A DNA stretch of 64,000 bases from CAWVWD01 sp965662365 (GTDB lineage: Bacteria > Bacteroidota > Bacteroidia > Chitinophagales > Saprospiraceae): NCBI GenBank assembly GCA_965662365.1, contig CBFIHR010000008.1:29536-93535 (forward strand), given 5' to 3'. Position numbers and translations under genes: made by a program. The first letter of the stretch is position 1. The number at the start of each line of letters is the position of its first letter. Below, piece by piece: positions 1 through 9,112 of this stretch. The notes beneath the pieces were generated by a model. That model saw only the letters and a program-made list of their open reading frames with translations, did not search any database and was not told the DNA's origin.

Positions 1-42
1 GGGTAGAAAAAATTTAGAAACATAGGATAATTTAATTGATAT

Positions 43-1989
43 ATGATTTCAGTTACAAACTTAACAGTTCAGTATGGCAATCGAATTTTATTCGACAATG
101 TCAATTTCAAAGTTGATGTACGAGATAGAATTGGATTGGTCGGGCGAAACGGAGCAGGAAAATCTACTTTGTTAAAAATAATTGCGGGTTTTCAGTCAGG
201 AGATGAAGGGACTGTTAGGATTCCTAACAATGCTACCTTGGGTTTTTTGCATCAAGATTTACAATTGCCGAAAGGCAAAACGGTGCTTGAGGAAGCACTG
301 ACGGCATTTGCAGAAGCTAAGAAAATCGAAAAACGAATCGAACAAATCAATATCGAACTGGGAGAACGAACAGATTATGAAAGTGATAGCTATTTGCAAT
401 TGGTGACAGATTTGGCAGACGCAACGGATCGGTTTCAACTCTTGGGTGGTAATAAGGCGGAGGCAGAAGCGGAACGAATTTTATCTGGTTTGGGTTTTAA
501 GTCTTCGGATATGAACCGTTTAACAGATGAGTTTTCGGGAGGATGGAAAATGAGGGTTGAATTAGCTAAAATCTTGTTGCGACAACCGGATTATATGCTA
601 TTAGATGAGCCTACTAATCACCTGGATATTGAGTCTATTATTTGGTTAGAGCGATTTTTGAAAGATTATTCGGGGGCGATTATTACAATTTCTCACGACA
701 AGACTTTTTTAGATGGCATCACGAATCGAACGGTTGAAATAGAACTGGGAAAAGTCTATGATTACAAAGCGGCTTACTCTAAATATCGAGTGATGCGAGT
801 TGAGCGGAAGGCACTACAGGAAGCTGCATTCAAAAATCAACAAAAAATTATTGCAGAAAAAGAGCGAACGATTAGTCGATTTATGGCGAAGGCTAATAAA
901 ACGAAAATGGCTCAGTCGATGCAAAAACAGCTGGATAAAATGGAACGTATTACCTTGGAAAGTGAGGATACGGCAGCGATGAAAATCACGTTTCCACCTG
1001 CACCTCGTTCTGGTCAAGTTGTTGTCAGTGTTAATAAATTAACGAAAAAGTATGATGCTTTAACAGTTTTGAATGAAGTTGATTTTGAGATGAATCGTGG
1101 TGATCGGGTGGCATTTGTTGGGCAAAATGGGCAAGGAAAGACGACTTTGTCTAAGATTATCGCTCAAGTTGAGTCGATTTCTGGTGGTGAATGTAAGCTG
1201 GGCTACAACGTAGAAATCGGGTACTACGCTCAAAATCAAGCAGAGGCTATGTTTCCGAACTCGACAGTATTGCAAACGATGGAAGGTATTGCACCTGAAA
1301 GTATGCGGACAAAGGTACGGTCGATTTTGGGAGCGTTTATGTTTAGCGGTGAAGATGTGGACAAGAAGGTAAAAGTACTTTCGGGTGGAGAACGAGCGAG
1401 GTTGTCGTTAGCTTGTTTGTTACTGAAACCGTTCAATTTACTTATTTTAGATGAGCCGACGAATCACTTGGATATGATTTCTAAAGAGGTGTTAAAACAG
1501 GCCTTGAATCAGTATGAAGGTTCGTTGATTGTGGTATCGCATGATAGAGATTTTTTGCAAGGGTTGACTAATAAAACGTTGGAGTTTAGAGATCAAAAGT
1601 TGCATCATTATATCGGTGATGTGTACGCTTTTTTGGAGAAACGGGCAGTAGATGATATGCGTGATGTCGAGAAAAAGACACAAGCTATCATTTCCACGAA
1701 AGTGGAGAAAAAGACAAAGTTGACTTATGAGGAGCAAAAGGCATTACAACGGGAGCGACGACGATTAGAAAAAGGAGTCGAAAAGGCGGAGCGACGGATC
1801 GAGAAATTAGAAAATTCGATTAGAGAAATCGAACTAAAAATGGCTAAACCTGAGTTTTATGGCTCGCCTGATGAAGCTGAAGTTATTGAAAAGTATCAGA
1901 AGGCGAAAGAGCAGTTAGAGGAAACAATGGAAAATTGGGAAAATGCCCAGTTCGACCTGGAAGTGTTTTTAGAGGAAAATGAGGAGTAA
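43..1989 (+). CDS. ABC-F family ATPase (Uup/YheS-like, ribosome-associated)
   Basis: Soluble twin-ATPase ABC protein without membrane segments, 648 residues. The first nucleotide-binding domain has Walker A GRNGAGKST (about 34-42), signature FSGGWKMR (about 167) and Walker B YMLLDEPTNHLD (about 186-197). The second has GQNGQGKTT (about 359-367), LSGGERARL (about 446) and LLILDEPTNHLD (about 466-477). A charged linker between the domains (about 245-320) matches the P-site tRNA interaction motif region of ABC-F proteins, and the last 90 residues form a Lys/Glu-rich coiled coil as in Uup/YheS. ABC-F proteins act at the ribosomal E site as translation factors; which subfamily this is, and whether it protects against antibiotics, cannot be told. 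The ATG at 43 gives a normal N-terminus (MISVTNLTVQYG). Confidence 0.93.
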   Translation: MISVTNLTVQYGNRILFDNVNFKVDVRDRIGLVGRNGAGKSTLLKIIAGFQSGDEGTVRIPNNATLGFLHQDLQLPKGKTVLEEALTAFAEAKKIEKRIEQINIELGERTDYESDSYLQLVTDLADATDRFQLLGGNKAEAEAERILSGLGFKSSDMNRLTDEFSGGWKMRVELAKILLRQPDYMLLDEPTNHLDIESIIWLERFLKDYSGAIITISHDKTFLDGITNRTVEIELGKVYDYKAAYSKYRVMRVERKALQEAAFKNQQKIIAEKERTISRFMAKANKTKMAQSMQKQLDKMERITLESEDTAAMKITFPPAPRSGQVVVSVNKLTKKYDALTVLNEVDFEMNRGDRVAFVGQNGQGKTTLSKIIAQVESISGGECKLGYNVEIGYYAQNQAEAMFPNSTVLQTMEGIAPESMRTKVRSILGAFMFSGEDVDKKVKVLSGGERARLSLACLLLKPFNLLILDEPTNHLDMISKEVLKQALNQYEGSLIVVSHDRDFLQGLTNKTLEFRDQKLHHYIGDVYAFLEKRAVDDMRDVEKKTQAIISTKVEKKTKLTYEEQKALQRERRRLEKGVEKAERRIEKLENSIREIELKMAKPEFYGSPDEAEVIEKYQKAKEQLEETMENWENAQFDLEVFLEENEE

Positions 1990-2425
1990 TTATTTTTTGA
2001 AAATAGGTCGTTCGGATAGAATTATAAGAGATGAATCTGTGTCAAAAGTTATAAAATTGAATGTGTAAATATTTTATCTTAGCTTTTGATACAGCCTCTT
2101 CAATTATTTTATAATAAACAATGTTCCATTTCGAAGCGATTCGTCACAGCATTTTTTAGTTGTACATCGTTTTAAAAGATCATATCTTATTCATGAGTTA
2201 AGCGTCTAAGTCTTTTGTAAAAAATATTCAAAATATCCCGAAGTAAGTATCAAAATAGGCATTTGTACGTTCTTTAATCGTTATTGTCTATTAAAGTAAT
2301 TGAAAAATCATATAATTTTAGTTTGAGCTAAAGTTATTCTGCGTGCAAAGACGAAAACTAATAATATAAAGCTACAATAGTGAACCAAAAAGTGACGATT
2401 CAAAATTTCATAAAACATTATCACC
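1990..2425. other. Intergenic region between ABC-F and serpin genes
   Basis: AT-rich 436-bp stretch without a convincing reading frame. It contains the terminator-like hairpin 2038-2093 and presumably the promoter of the serpin gene, but no clear TAnnTTTG box was found. Confidence 0.5.
2038..2093 (+). terminator. Hairpin downstream of the ABC-F gene
   Basis: TGTGTCAAAAG (2038-2048) pairs with CTTTTGATACA (2083-2093) with one G-U pair, and the inner ATAAAAT (2051-2057) pairs with ATTTTAT (2071-2077). It lies 49 bases after the ABC-F stop. There is no clean U-run, so termination is an inference. Confidence 0.45.
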
Positions 2426-4222
2426 ATGAAAATTACTAAAAAGTTAATTACTCTATTTATCCCAATTTTATTTAGTGTATCCGTATTTGCACAAGTGCAA
2501 ATGGAAAAAGGAAGTATTCAATTTTCTTTTGATATGTATAAAAAAATAAAATTATCAGAGGATAATAGTAATATTTTCTTTTCGCCGATGAGCGTATCGA
2601 GTGCTTTTACGGTGCCTTACGCTGCTGCGTCGGGTTTGACTAAAAAACAGATTGAAAGTGTTTTGTATTATGACGATAACCCTAAGAAAAGTTTAAAACA
2701 ACATAAAGATTTTAGTAGACGTTTGGAGAGTTCAAATGATGTGACGATTAGCTTGGCAAACGGCTTATGGATCGATGAATCAATGCCTATTAATCCATCT
2801 TTTCAACGAATGGTGAAACAATTTACAGGAAAAGACGAAATTCATAGAGTGAGTTTCGCAAAAGAGCACGAAGGGTGTAGAAGTCAGATTAATCAATGGG
2901 TCGAGGACAATACGGAGCAAAATATTAAGGAGTTGATTCCAGAGAATGGAGTCAATGAATTAACTCGTTTTGTGATGTCGAATGCGATTTATTTTAAAGG
3001 TGATTGGCAAACAAAGTTCGAGGAACAATTAACTGCTACGAATGGGTTTTATGGACCAAATAAGGAAGTGATACCAACTCAATTTATGACGAAAGCAGTG
3101 ACCGATCATAAGTATTATGAAAATGATAAAGTTCAGATTTTAGAATTACCGTATAAAGGTGAATCAATATCAATGGTAATTGTTTTACCTCGATTTGAAA
3201 ATGGTTTAGAAACGATTGAAAATAGTTTATCGGTCGTCACTTATAAAAAATGGTTGGATGCTATGACCAAAAGGCCAGTTGTAGTTGCTTTGCCAAAATT
3301 CAATATGAAAATTCAATATGATTTACGTTCGATTTTTCGTAAAATGGGCTTGAAAGAGCCTTTCACTGATGCGGCTACTTTTGATAAAATGACGCCAAAA
3401 GGTGGTTTGAAATTGACGAAAGTCTATCATCAATCATTCATTGTGGTGTCAGAATCAGGAACGGAGGCTGCCGGAGCAACGATTGGTGTCGGAACTATAA
3501 AAGGACCAAAGCCAAAACCGGCTTACTTCAATGCGAATCAACCGTTTTTATTTTTTATTAAAGATAATCAAACGGACATGATTTTGTTTATGGGACGATT
3601 GACTAAGCCGAGTTTTAGCGATAAAGTGATGTATTCGAACGAACAACCGCCTCGTTTTCCGTCGATTAATATTCCTGAATCGGATCAAGTTCATTTTGTC
3701 GAAAAAGGAGAATCGTTATACGGTATTTCTAAAAAATATGGTGTTAAAATAGAACAAATTCAGCGACTGAATAATATGAAAAGTAATGTGGTGAGGATTG
3801 GTCAAGAGTTGTTGATTCAAGAAGGAGAAAAAAGTCAAAATGAAAAACCCGCTCCGATTGTGATTATGGCCTCAAATGATATACACGAAGTTCATCCTGG
3901 CGAAAGCTTATTTTCTATTTCACGAAAGTATAAGTTATCTATTGACAAATTAAAAGAGTTGAATGGTCTGGTTGACAACACGATAATAATCGGACAAAAA
4001 TTGGTGGTACAAGAAAATGTACAGAAAGCACCAATGCCAAAACCAGAAATCAAGCCAGAGCGAAAGTTAACCTTAGTGACTGATAAGATGTATAAAGTTA
4101 AGAAAGGCGATACGCTTTGGAAAATCGCCAATCAACACAAACTATCCGTTCCACAGTTAAAAAAAATGAATAATTTGGTGGATAATATGCTGAATATCGG
4201 TCAAGAGTTGAGAGTACAATAG
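2426..4222 (+). CDS. Secreted serpin with three C-terminal LysM domains
   Basis: 598 residues. A Sec signal peptide (first about 22 residues, ending SVFAQ) is followed by a complete serpin domain (about 25-400) and three LysM repeats (about 420-463, 486-530 and 555-598). The reactive-centre hinge reads ESGTEAAGAT from E343, the small-residue pattern of inhibitory serpins. Counting 17 residues from E343 puts P1-P1' at K359-G360, so the predicted target is a trypsin-like protease. The motif NQPFLFFIKDNQT after the loop is standard serpin strand s4B/s5B sequence. LysM domains bind the N-acetylglucosamine backbone of peptidoglycan, which would hold the inhibitor in the periplasm or at the wall. 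Serpins with LysM tails are not a standard architecture as far as I know. The gene stands alone between hairpins, so context does not identify the protease target. Confidence 0.92.
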   Translation: MKITKKLITLFIPILFSVSVFAQVQMEKGSIQFSFDMYKKIKLSEDNSNIFFSPMSVSSAFTVPYAAASGLTKKQIESVLYYDDNPKKSLKQHKDFSRRLESSNDVTISLANGLWIDESMPINPSFQRMVKQFTGKDEIHRVSFAKEHEGCRSQINQWVEDNTEQNIKELIPENGVNELTRFVMSNAIYFKGDWQTKFEEQLTATNGFYGPNKEVIPTQFMTKAVTDHKYYENDKVQILELPYKGESISMVIVLPRFENGLETIENSLSVVTYKKWLDAMTKRPVVVALPKFNMKIQYDLRSIFRKMGLKEPFTDAATFDKMTPKGGLKLTKVYHQSFIVVSESGTEAAGATIGVGTIKGPKPKPAYFNANQPFLFFIKDNQTDMILFMGRLTKPSFSDKVMYSNEQPPRFPSINIPESDQVHFVEKGESLYGISKKYGVKIEQIQRLNNMKSNVVRIGQELLIQEGEKSQNEKPAPIVIMASNDIHEVHPGESLFSISRKYKLSIDKLKELNGLVDNTIIIGQKLVVQENVQKAPMPKPEIKPERKLTLVTDKMYKVKKGDTLWKIANQHKLSVPQLKKMNNLVDNMLNIGQELRVQ

Positions 4223-4264
4223 CATAAAAGAAAGTCAGAAGTTAGCGATTATTCGAGGTTGTTT

Positions 4265-4307
4265 AGAAAAGTGTGTCAAATTCAAATGATGATTTGATAC
4301 ACTTTCT
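4265..4307 (+). terminator. Hairpin downstream of the serpin gene
   Basis: AGAAAAGTGTGTCAAAT (4265-4281) pairs with ATTTGATACACTTTCT (4292-4307), allowing one bulged A and one G-U pair, with a 10-base loop. It lies 43 bases past the serpin stop. No strong U-run follows. Confidence 0.5.
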
Positions 4308-4340
4308 AAAACGAAGCATAATCCATTTTAAAGCCGCATT

Positions 4341-4457
4341 TTATTCCTCTAAAATTACCTTAATTGCCTTTTCCAGTAGCTTATCACGACGATTTTTGAC
4401 GCCTTCAATCGTCGTATGAATCACAAAATGATACCGACACGTTGTGTTTCTGTTCCG
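4341..4457 (-). pseudogene. Possible decayed coding fragment, family unknown
   Basis: An open minus-strand frame of 38 codons without a start, bounded upstream by TGA and ending at TAA (4341-4343), encodes a charged, well-formed helix ending KLLEKAIKVILEE. A neighbouring frame upstream reads YYPDGTETQRVG and meets it near 4430, which looks like one old protein broken by a frameshift. I do not recognise the family. The call rests only on the protein-like composition in two abutting frames and could be chance. Confidence 0.28.
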
Positions 4458-4705
4458 TCAGGATAATACAGACCGATTCAAATGATTGACTTGCTAAAAA
4501 TAGTGGCTGATGTTAATTCAAATAATTTCACCACATTTTATATCGAAAACTAAATCAAAACCCAAATAACAAAAACTTAAAAAAACGATTTTCGAAATTA
4601 TTCCCGATGTTTCGAGATAGGCTAATTATTAAATTTTTATTATTCAAAATATTGATAATCAATTATTTATAATAAATTTTGTTATAACAAATAGAAAATA
4701 AAATT

Positions 4706-4713
4706 TACCTTTG
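4706..4713 (+). promoter_or_regulatory. Bacteroidota-type -7 box (TACCTTTG)
   Basis: TACCTTTG matches the TAnnTTTG -7 consensus used by the primary sigma factor of Bacteroidota. A TTTTG lies about 24 bases upstream, wider than the usual spacing. Transcription would begin near 4720 and give a leader of about 100 bases containing the 4765-4784 hairpin. Confidence 0.5.
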
Positions 4714-4764
4714 TGGCGATTTTTGTTAATTGATTAATTTGTTAATTGGTGGAAAATACTAATC

Positions 4765-4784
4765 CCTCCCGAGGACTCGGGAGG
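4765..4784 (+). promoter_or_regulatory. GC-rich hairpin in the leader of the ATP-grasp gene
   Basis: CCTCCCGAG (4765-4773) and CTCGGGAGG (4776-4784) form an almost perfect stem, effectively eight pairs with a four-base loop, in an otherwise AT-rich leader. It lies between the putative promoter and the start codon at 4822. It could be a repetitive extragenic palindrome or a leader element. The CCCGA/TCGGG core also appears in the structure at 39628-39641. Confidence 0.45.
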
Positions 4785-4821
4785 AATAAATGACAAACTA
4801 ATCGCTAATCACTAAAAAAGA

Positions 4822-6009
4822 ATGACAATACTTTGTGTTTCAAGCTATTTTAAAGGTTCCAAATTTATGACTGCTGCCAAAGCAGAAGGAGCAACCGTTT
4901 ATTTATTGACTTCTATAAGTTTGAAAGATGAACCGTGGCCAAGAGCAGCTATTGATGAGATGTTTTATGTGGAGGAAGAAAACGACCAAAACTGGAACAT
5001 GGCGAATATTATCAAGGGGTTAGCGCATACGATACGCTCCAAAAAAGTGAATAGAATTGTAGCTTTAGACGATTTTGATGTAGAACGGGCGGCTCAGTTG
5101 CGAGAAGAGTTCAGAATCCCAGGTATGGGACAAACAACGGCTCGTTATTTCCGTGACAAATTGGCAATGCGGGTAAAAGCAGCAGAATCAGGTATCAAAG
5201 TACCTGCATTTTCGTCTTTATTCCATGATGCAGATATTCACGAATATACACAAAATGTACCAGCACCGTGGTTAGTCAAACCTCGCTCGGAAGCATCAGC
5301 AACTGGTATCAAAAAGATTCATTCTGCAGAAGAATTGTGGCAACACTTAGCTACTTTAGGCGATAGAAGACACGAGTATTTAGTAGAGAAATTTGAGCCA
5401 GGAGATGTGTATCACGTAGATGCTTTGTCGCAAGATGGCCAATTGATTTTCTCACGAGTGTCGCAATACTTGAACACCCCTTTTGAAGTGGCTCACGGAG
5501 GCGGTATTTTTCGTTCGCATATTTGCGAATTTGGTGGCGAAGATGACAAAGCCTTACAAGCGATGACAGCAGAAGTCATGTCTGCTTTCGGAATGGTTTT
5601 CAGCGCATCACACACGGAGTTTATTAAATCTCACTCGACGGGCGAATTTTACTTTTTAGAAACGTCCTCAAGAGTCGGTGGCGCTCATTTGGCGGAAATG
5701 GTAGAATATTCATCAGGAATTTCACTTTGGGCAGAATGGGCAAAATTAGAAATCGCACAACTTAAAGGTGAAACCTACGAATTGCCAACTGTGAAAGATG
5801 ATTATGCAGGAATTGTGGTGTCTTTAATCCGTGATTATCGTGCCGATTATTCGTCATTCAACGATAGCGAAATTTGTTGGACAATGGAAAAAGATTATCA
5901 CATTGGTATTATTATTAAGTCGGATAGTCGCCAACGTATTTTAGGATTATTAGACGGTTATGCAAAGCGAATTTTTGAAAGTTCACACGCTTCTGCACCT
6001 TCGCAATAG
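4822..6009 (+). CDS. ATP-grasp domain ligase, substrate unknown
   Basis: 395 residues with the layout of carbamoyl-phosphate-synthase/biotin-carboxylase-type ATP-grasp enzymes. It has an N-terminal pre-ATP-grasp domain (starting TILCVSSYFKGSKF), an ATP-binding lysine segment WLVKPRSEASATGI (about 152-165), and a metal-binding region HTEFIKS followed by YFLETSSRVGGAH. ATP-grasp enzymes join a carboxylate to an amine or thiol through an acyl-phosphate. The fold is clear but the substrate is not. The gene is monocistronic with its own promoter box and a terminator hairpin at 6043-6075. The start codon is preceded by the word AATCACTAAAAAAGA, shared with other starts in the window. Confidence 0.85.
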   Translation: MTILCVSSYFKGSKFMTAAKAEGATVYLLTSISLKDEPWPRAAIDEMFYVEEENDQNWNMANIIKGLAHTIRSKKVNRIVALDDFDVERAAQLREEFRIPGMGQTTARYFRDKLAMRVKAAESGIKVPAFSSLFHDADIHEYTQNVPAPWLVKPRSEASATGIKKIHSAEELWQHLATLGDRRHEYLVEKFEPGDVYHVDALSQDGQLIFSRVSQYLNTPFEVAHGGGIFRSHICEFGGEDDKALQAMTAEVMSAFGMVFSASHTEFIKSHSTGEFYFLETSSRVGGAHLAEMVEYSSGISLWAEWAKLEIAQLKGETYELPTVKDDYAGIVVSLIRDYRADYSSFNDSEICWTMEKDYHIGIIIKSDSRQRILGLLDGYAKRIFESSHASAPSQ

Positions 6010-6394
6010 CTATTAAGGAATCGAAAGTTATTCAATAAAAAAAGTGAGCATTGAATACAAAGTCAAATGCTCACTATATTTTATAAAACACAAGATTGTT
6101 ATCTTATCAGAATAATAGTCTTGTGTCTGTTTTCCATATATCGCATTTTCAAATGATAAAATTGTGAAGACGATCACAGAAGTAATAAAACCATTAATCA
6201 AAATCCCGTTTTTTTAATAAATTATTTGTGCTGACTACCGTTTTTATTTTTACTTTGGTTATAATTTATATCCCCGTGTCTCGATTATTTAAATATGTAA
6301 ATATAACGCATAAGTAATAGGAATGTTTATAATTAATTGATAATCAATATTATTTACTTTGTGGTAAACTTTAAATAATTCCATAACGAAATAA
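6010..6394. other. Convergent intergenic region
   Basis: 385 bp between convergent genes. It contains the hairpin at 6043-6075; the rest is AT-rich with nothing else recognisable. Confidence 0.5.
6043..6075 (+). terminator. Terminator hairpin after the ATP-grasp gene
   Basis: AGTGAGCATT (6043-6052) pairs perfectly with AATGCTCACT (6066-6075), flanked by an A-run on the left and a T-rich stretch on the right, 33 bases past the stop. Confidence 0.65.
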
Positions 6395-7513
6395 TCAGAA
6401 TTCGGTATTTTGAAGTTTCTGAGTATTTATCAATTTCCAGAATCCATAAATCCCGTGAAGTACAACGGCAAGAATAATTCCGATGACCAAAATATCTGAA
6501 ATCCTGAAAAAAGCTAAAAATGCGAGTGACATCGGAATTGCTATGAATATCCATGTAACCAATCCAATTTTTTGACTTCTGGCAAGGCTTCCGAGTGTAA
6601 TTGTTCCAAAAAAGACAATGCTAAATAAAACGGCTAACGGCCCAAAATGCCATACTTGCTCGTTATTGATGTAAATCAAAAGTAATAAAAAAAGGAGCAA
6701 CGAACCAACGACAATATACATATCGCTGATGCGAATTTTTGAAAATTCACCGTCTTTTTTCTCTCGAATATTAATCTTGAAATAATCAAAAATAGGGAGC
6801 ATATTCGCCCAAAATGGGTTTTCTGGATTGACGTTATTTGTGGTACCGTAACGAATGATTATATCATCTTTTTCGGGTTGAAATGTGCCAAAAAGTTTGT
6901 CCCAAAAAACGAAAGTTCCACCATGATTTTTATTAATATATTCTGGATTTTTGCCGTGATGCACTCGATGATGCGATGGCGTAATCAATATTTTTTCTAA
7001 AAAACCTGATTTATTGACAATCGCATTATGATTATAAAATTGTATAAAATAATGAAAAGCAGATACTAATACAAATTGTTCCAAACTTACGCCTAATAAA
7101 GCCAACACAACAAAGAACGGAAAAGAAGTCAGCGGCTGATACCAAGAGTTGCGAATGCCTAACGACAGATTGAAATGTTCGCCTTGATGATGAACGCTAT
7201 GAATATTCCATAAAAAATGAAATTCATGGTGCATACGATGTGACCAATAATAACAAAAATCCCAAGCGAAAACCGTGAAAATCCATTGTGCGATAATCGG
7301 TAATTCGGTGATTAAATCAAGCGACCAATTTGTTACCAGAAACTCATAAATGACCAAAATCGAGACCCTCGCCAGCCAAAGCATAATATGGCCAGAGTTG
7401 ACATTGGCCACGATTTCTTTCCATGGCATTTTCTCGCCTTCGACTCTTGCTAAAAAAATACATTCTGCTACAATGAAAACGAGTAGCATAGTTGTTCCGA
7501 AGATTAGATTCAT
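6395..7513 (-). CDS. Sterol desaturase/fatty acid hydroxylase superfamily membrane protein
   Basis: 372 residues, integral membrane di-iron enzyme. Histidine clusters typical of the family are present: HRMHHEFH and HSVHH in one loop, then HHRVHHG and a later NKNHGG. Several hydrophobic segments lie at the N-terminus (about 1-20, 40-60 and 85-105) and more at the C-terminus (about 255-370). The C-terminal hydrophobic block after the catalytic domain makes it longer than simple family members, as in the alkylglycerol monooxygenase-like branch. Members hydroxylate or desaturate lipids or sterols with oxygen; the substrate is not known. The neighbouring sulfotransferase is co-oriented 90 bases upstream, so both may modify a lipid, but this is inference. 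Confidence 0.85.
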   Translation of the reverse strand: MNLIFGTTMLLVFIVAECIFLARVEGEKMPWKEIVANVNSGHIMLWLARVSILVIYEFLVTNWSLDLITELPIIAQWIFTVFAWDFCYYWSHRMHHEFHFLWNIHSVHHQGEHFNLSLGIRNSWYQPLTSFPFFVVLALLGVSLEQFVLVSAFHYFIQFYNHNAIVNKSGFLEKILITPSHHRVHHGKNPEYINKNHGGTFVFWDKLFGTFQPEKDDIIIRYGTTNNVNPENPFWANMLPIFDYFKINIREKKDGEFSKIRISDMYIVVGSLLLFLLLLIYINNEQVWHFGPLAVLFSIVFFGTITLGSLARSQKIGLVTWIFIAIPMSLAFLAFFRISDILVIGIILAVVLHGIYGFWKLINTQKLQNTEF

Positions 7514-7603
7514 ATTTTGTAATTATTAAATTATCATGATTTTTAGAAAAAATTGAGATTTTTAAATCCTTATATCCTAAGTTTAAACGATATTTTTTTG
7601 TAT

Positions 7604-8683
7604 TTATTTACGTTTAATCAATTGCAATTCATCGTCGGTGAGCGGTTGATATTGATGGATGCTTTTATAATTTTTAGAAAAATCATCTTGTTGTTGTAGA
7701 AAATTTTGGTAGTTTTTATCAATAGATAACTCCAGCCAATAATGGATTTTTTCGGACTCATTTGATGGATATTTGACCATATTTTTAAAATTAATATCTA
7801 GTTTTTTCCAGTCACTTTTTTGATTAAAATAGGTTACATATTTGTGCCATTCGAGGAGCATTTCAATCGTTTTCTGCCTAATGTGTTGAGAGTGATTCGG
7901 AACCGTGCAAAAGTAGCTGTAAAGATTATTATTGAGACTTATTGTTGAGGCGATTGTTTTTTCTAAAGGTCGTTGAAGTAGTAAGTATTGAGCCTTTGGA
8001 AAAACAGTCGTTAAGCTGTCCAAACGTATCGGATGAATAGGATTTTTTGATAAAAAGTATTTTTGATTTTCTTTATTAAAAATGTATAAGTGTCTTTTTA
8101 TCAATGATTTATAAAAATTTTGTTGACGAATCCTTTCTTTCAGATTATCTTTATTATCAGGGTAAACGAATTGATGAATTGTTTCTAACTCTGGAAAAAT
8201 AAACATCAAATAAACGGATTTTAAATCGTATAAATATAATAATTCATCTTCTTCAAAAGCTCCTAAGCCCAAGTCATGAATACCTTTCATGCGTTTGAAA
8301 AACAGATTTTCTATAAAGTTTTGAATAACTTTTGTTGGGAAAATTCGACTGATAAACAGCCAAAATTTCTTTTGAATAATAGAAGGTGCAAAAACCAGTT
8401 CCCATAATCGAAAAGCGGTAAAGGCCTGTTGATTATTTGCCAAAAGGTTTAATAAAAAAGAGGTGCCGCTTCTCGGTACGCCAACAATAAAAACGGCTTT
8501 ATCAATATTTTTTTGCTTAAAATCAGAATAGAAAATAGTGTCTAGCCATAAAAAAAATCTTGTAATTAGAATGTGAAGTAGCATCGAGGGGACAATGACT
8601 AAAATGATAAAAATGCGCTTTAAGGTTGGTTGTCTAAGGCTATTTTTTTGCCAAGAAAAAGCGTTGAATAAGAGTCGAATCAT
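7604..8683 (-). CDS. Sulfotransferase family protein
   Basis: 359 residues. The 5'-phosphosulfate-binding loop of PAPS-dependent sulfotransferases is visible as VGVPRSGTSFLLNLL (about 67-81). A later segment around FPKAQYLLLQRPLEKTIAST fits the 3'-phosphate-binding region. A hydrophobic N-terminal stretch (about 23-50) could be a membrane anchor, so the protein may work at the membrane on lipids or surface sugars. Codon use is very AT-rich. It lies directly upstream of the fatty acid hydroxylase gene on the same strand (90-bp gap) and may be cotranscribed with it. The acceptor is unknown. Confidence 0.8.
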   Translation of the reverse strand: MIRLLFNAFSWQKNSLRQPTLKRIFIILVIVPSMLLHILITRFFLWLDTIFYSDFKQKNIDKAVFIVGVPRSGTSFLLNLLANNQQAFTAFRLWELVFAPSIIQKKFWLFISRIFPTKVIQNFIENLFFKRMKGIHDLGLGAFEEDELLYLYDLKSVYLMFIFPELETIHQFVYPDNKDNLKERIRQQNFYKSLIKRHLYIFNKENQKYFLSKNPIHPIRLDSLTTVFPKAQYLLLQRPLEKTIASTISLNNNLYSYFCTVPNHSQHIRQKTIEMLLEWHKYVTYFNQKSDWKKLDINFKNMVKYPSNESEKIHYWLELSIDKNYQNFLQQQDDFSKNYKSIHQYQPLTDDELQLIKRK

Positions 8684-9112
8684 GTGTTATTGATAATAGA
8701 TTTATTAGCAAATTATACGAAATTAAAAATTCTTAGGCTTTAGCGTTATAAATCTTTAACAAAATGACCAAAAACTATAAAATAATTGATGTTTTGAGCA
8801 GTGATTTTAGGCATTACTACGATGACTTTTGGCTCAAAGCCATCAGAAATACAAATGGAAAAATCGAAGGTTTTAAAAATTAAGGATGAATTAAAACGAG
8901 AACAAAATCAGGAAAAGACAAAAAATAAATCAAGTAAAAAACATAAAATCTTGTAGGTTTATAATCAGGCAGTTATATTATTTTTTTATCGAAATAAGTA
9001 GGCGAACGTCTTTGAAAATCTTCCTGCAGATTTTGTAAATACCCTTGTAAAGTAAGGCGATGACTTCTCTGAAAATCAGTTTGTAGATTCAACAAAATCT
9101 GCGAGAAAATAT
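8684..9112. other. Intergenic region between sulfotransferase and trmH
   Basis: 429 bp. Only a 39-codon ORF (8764-8883, plus strand) is present, without recognisable features. No promoter, terminator or RNA could be assigned. Confidence 0.4.

Larger units (their letters stand above)
4223..4821. other. Intergenic region between serpin and ATP-grasp genes
   Basis: A 599-bp stretch holding the serpin terminator (4265-4307), a possible decayed coding fragment on the minus strand (4341-4457), a promoter -7 box (4706-4713), a GC-rich leader hairpin (4765-4784) and phased CTAATC words just before the next start codon (4798-4816). The rest is AT-rich with no reading frame. Confidence 0.6.

Noticed and set aside
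8764..8883. 39-codon plus-strand ORF between the sulfotransferase and trmH genes
   Set aside because: Too short, no signal or motif, and no context supports translation.
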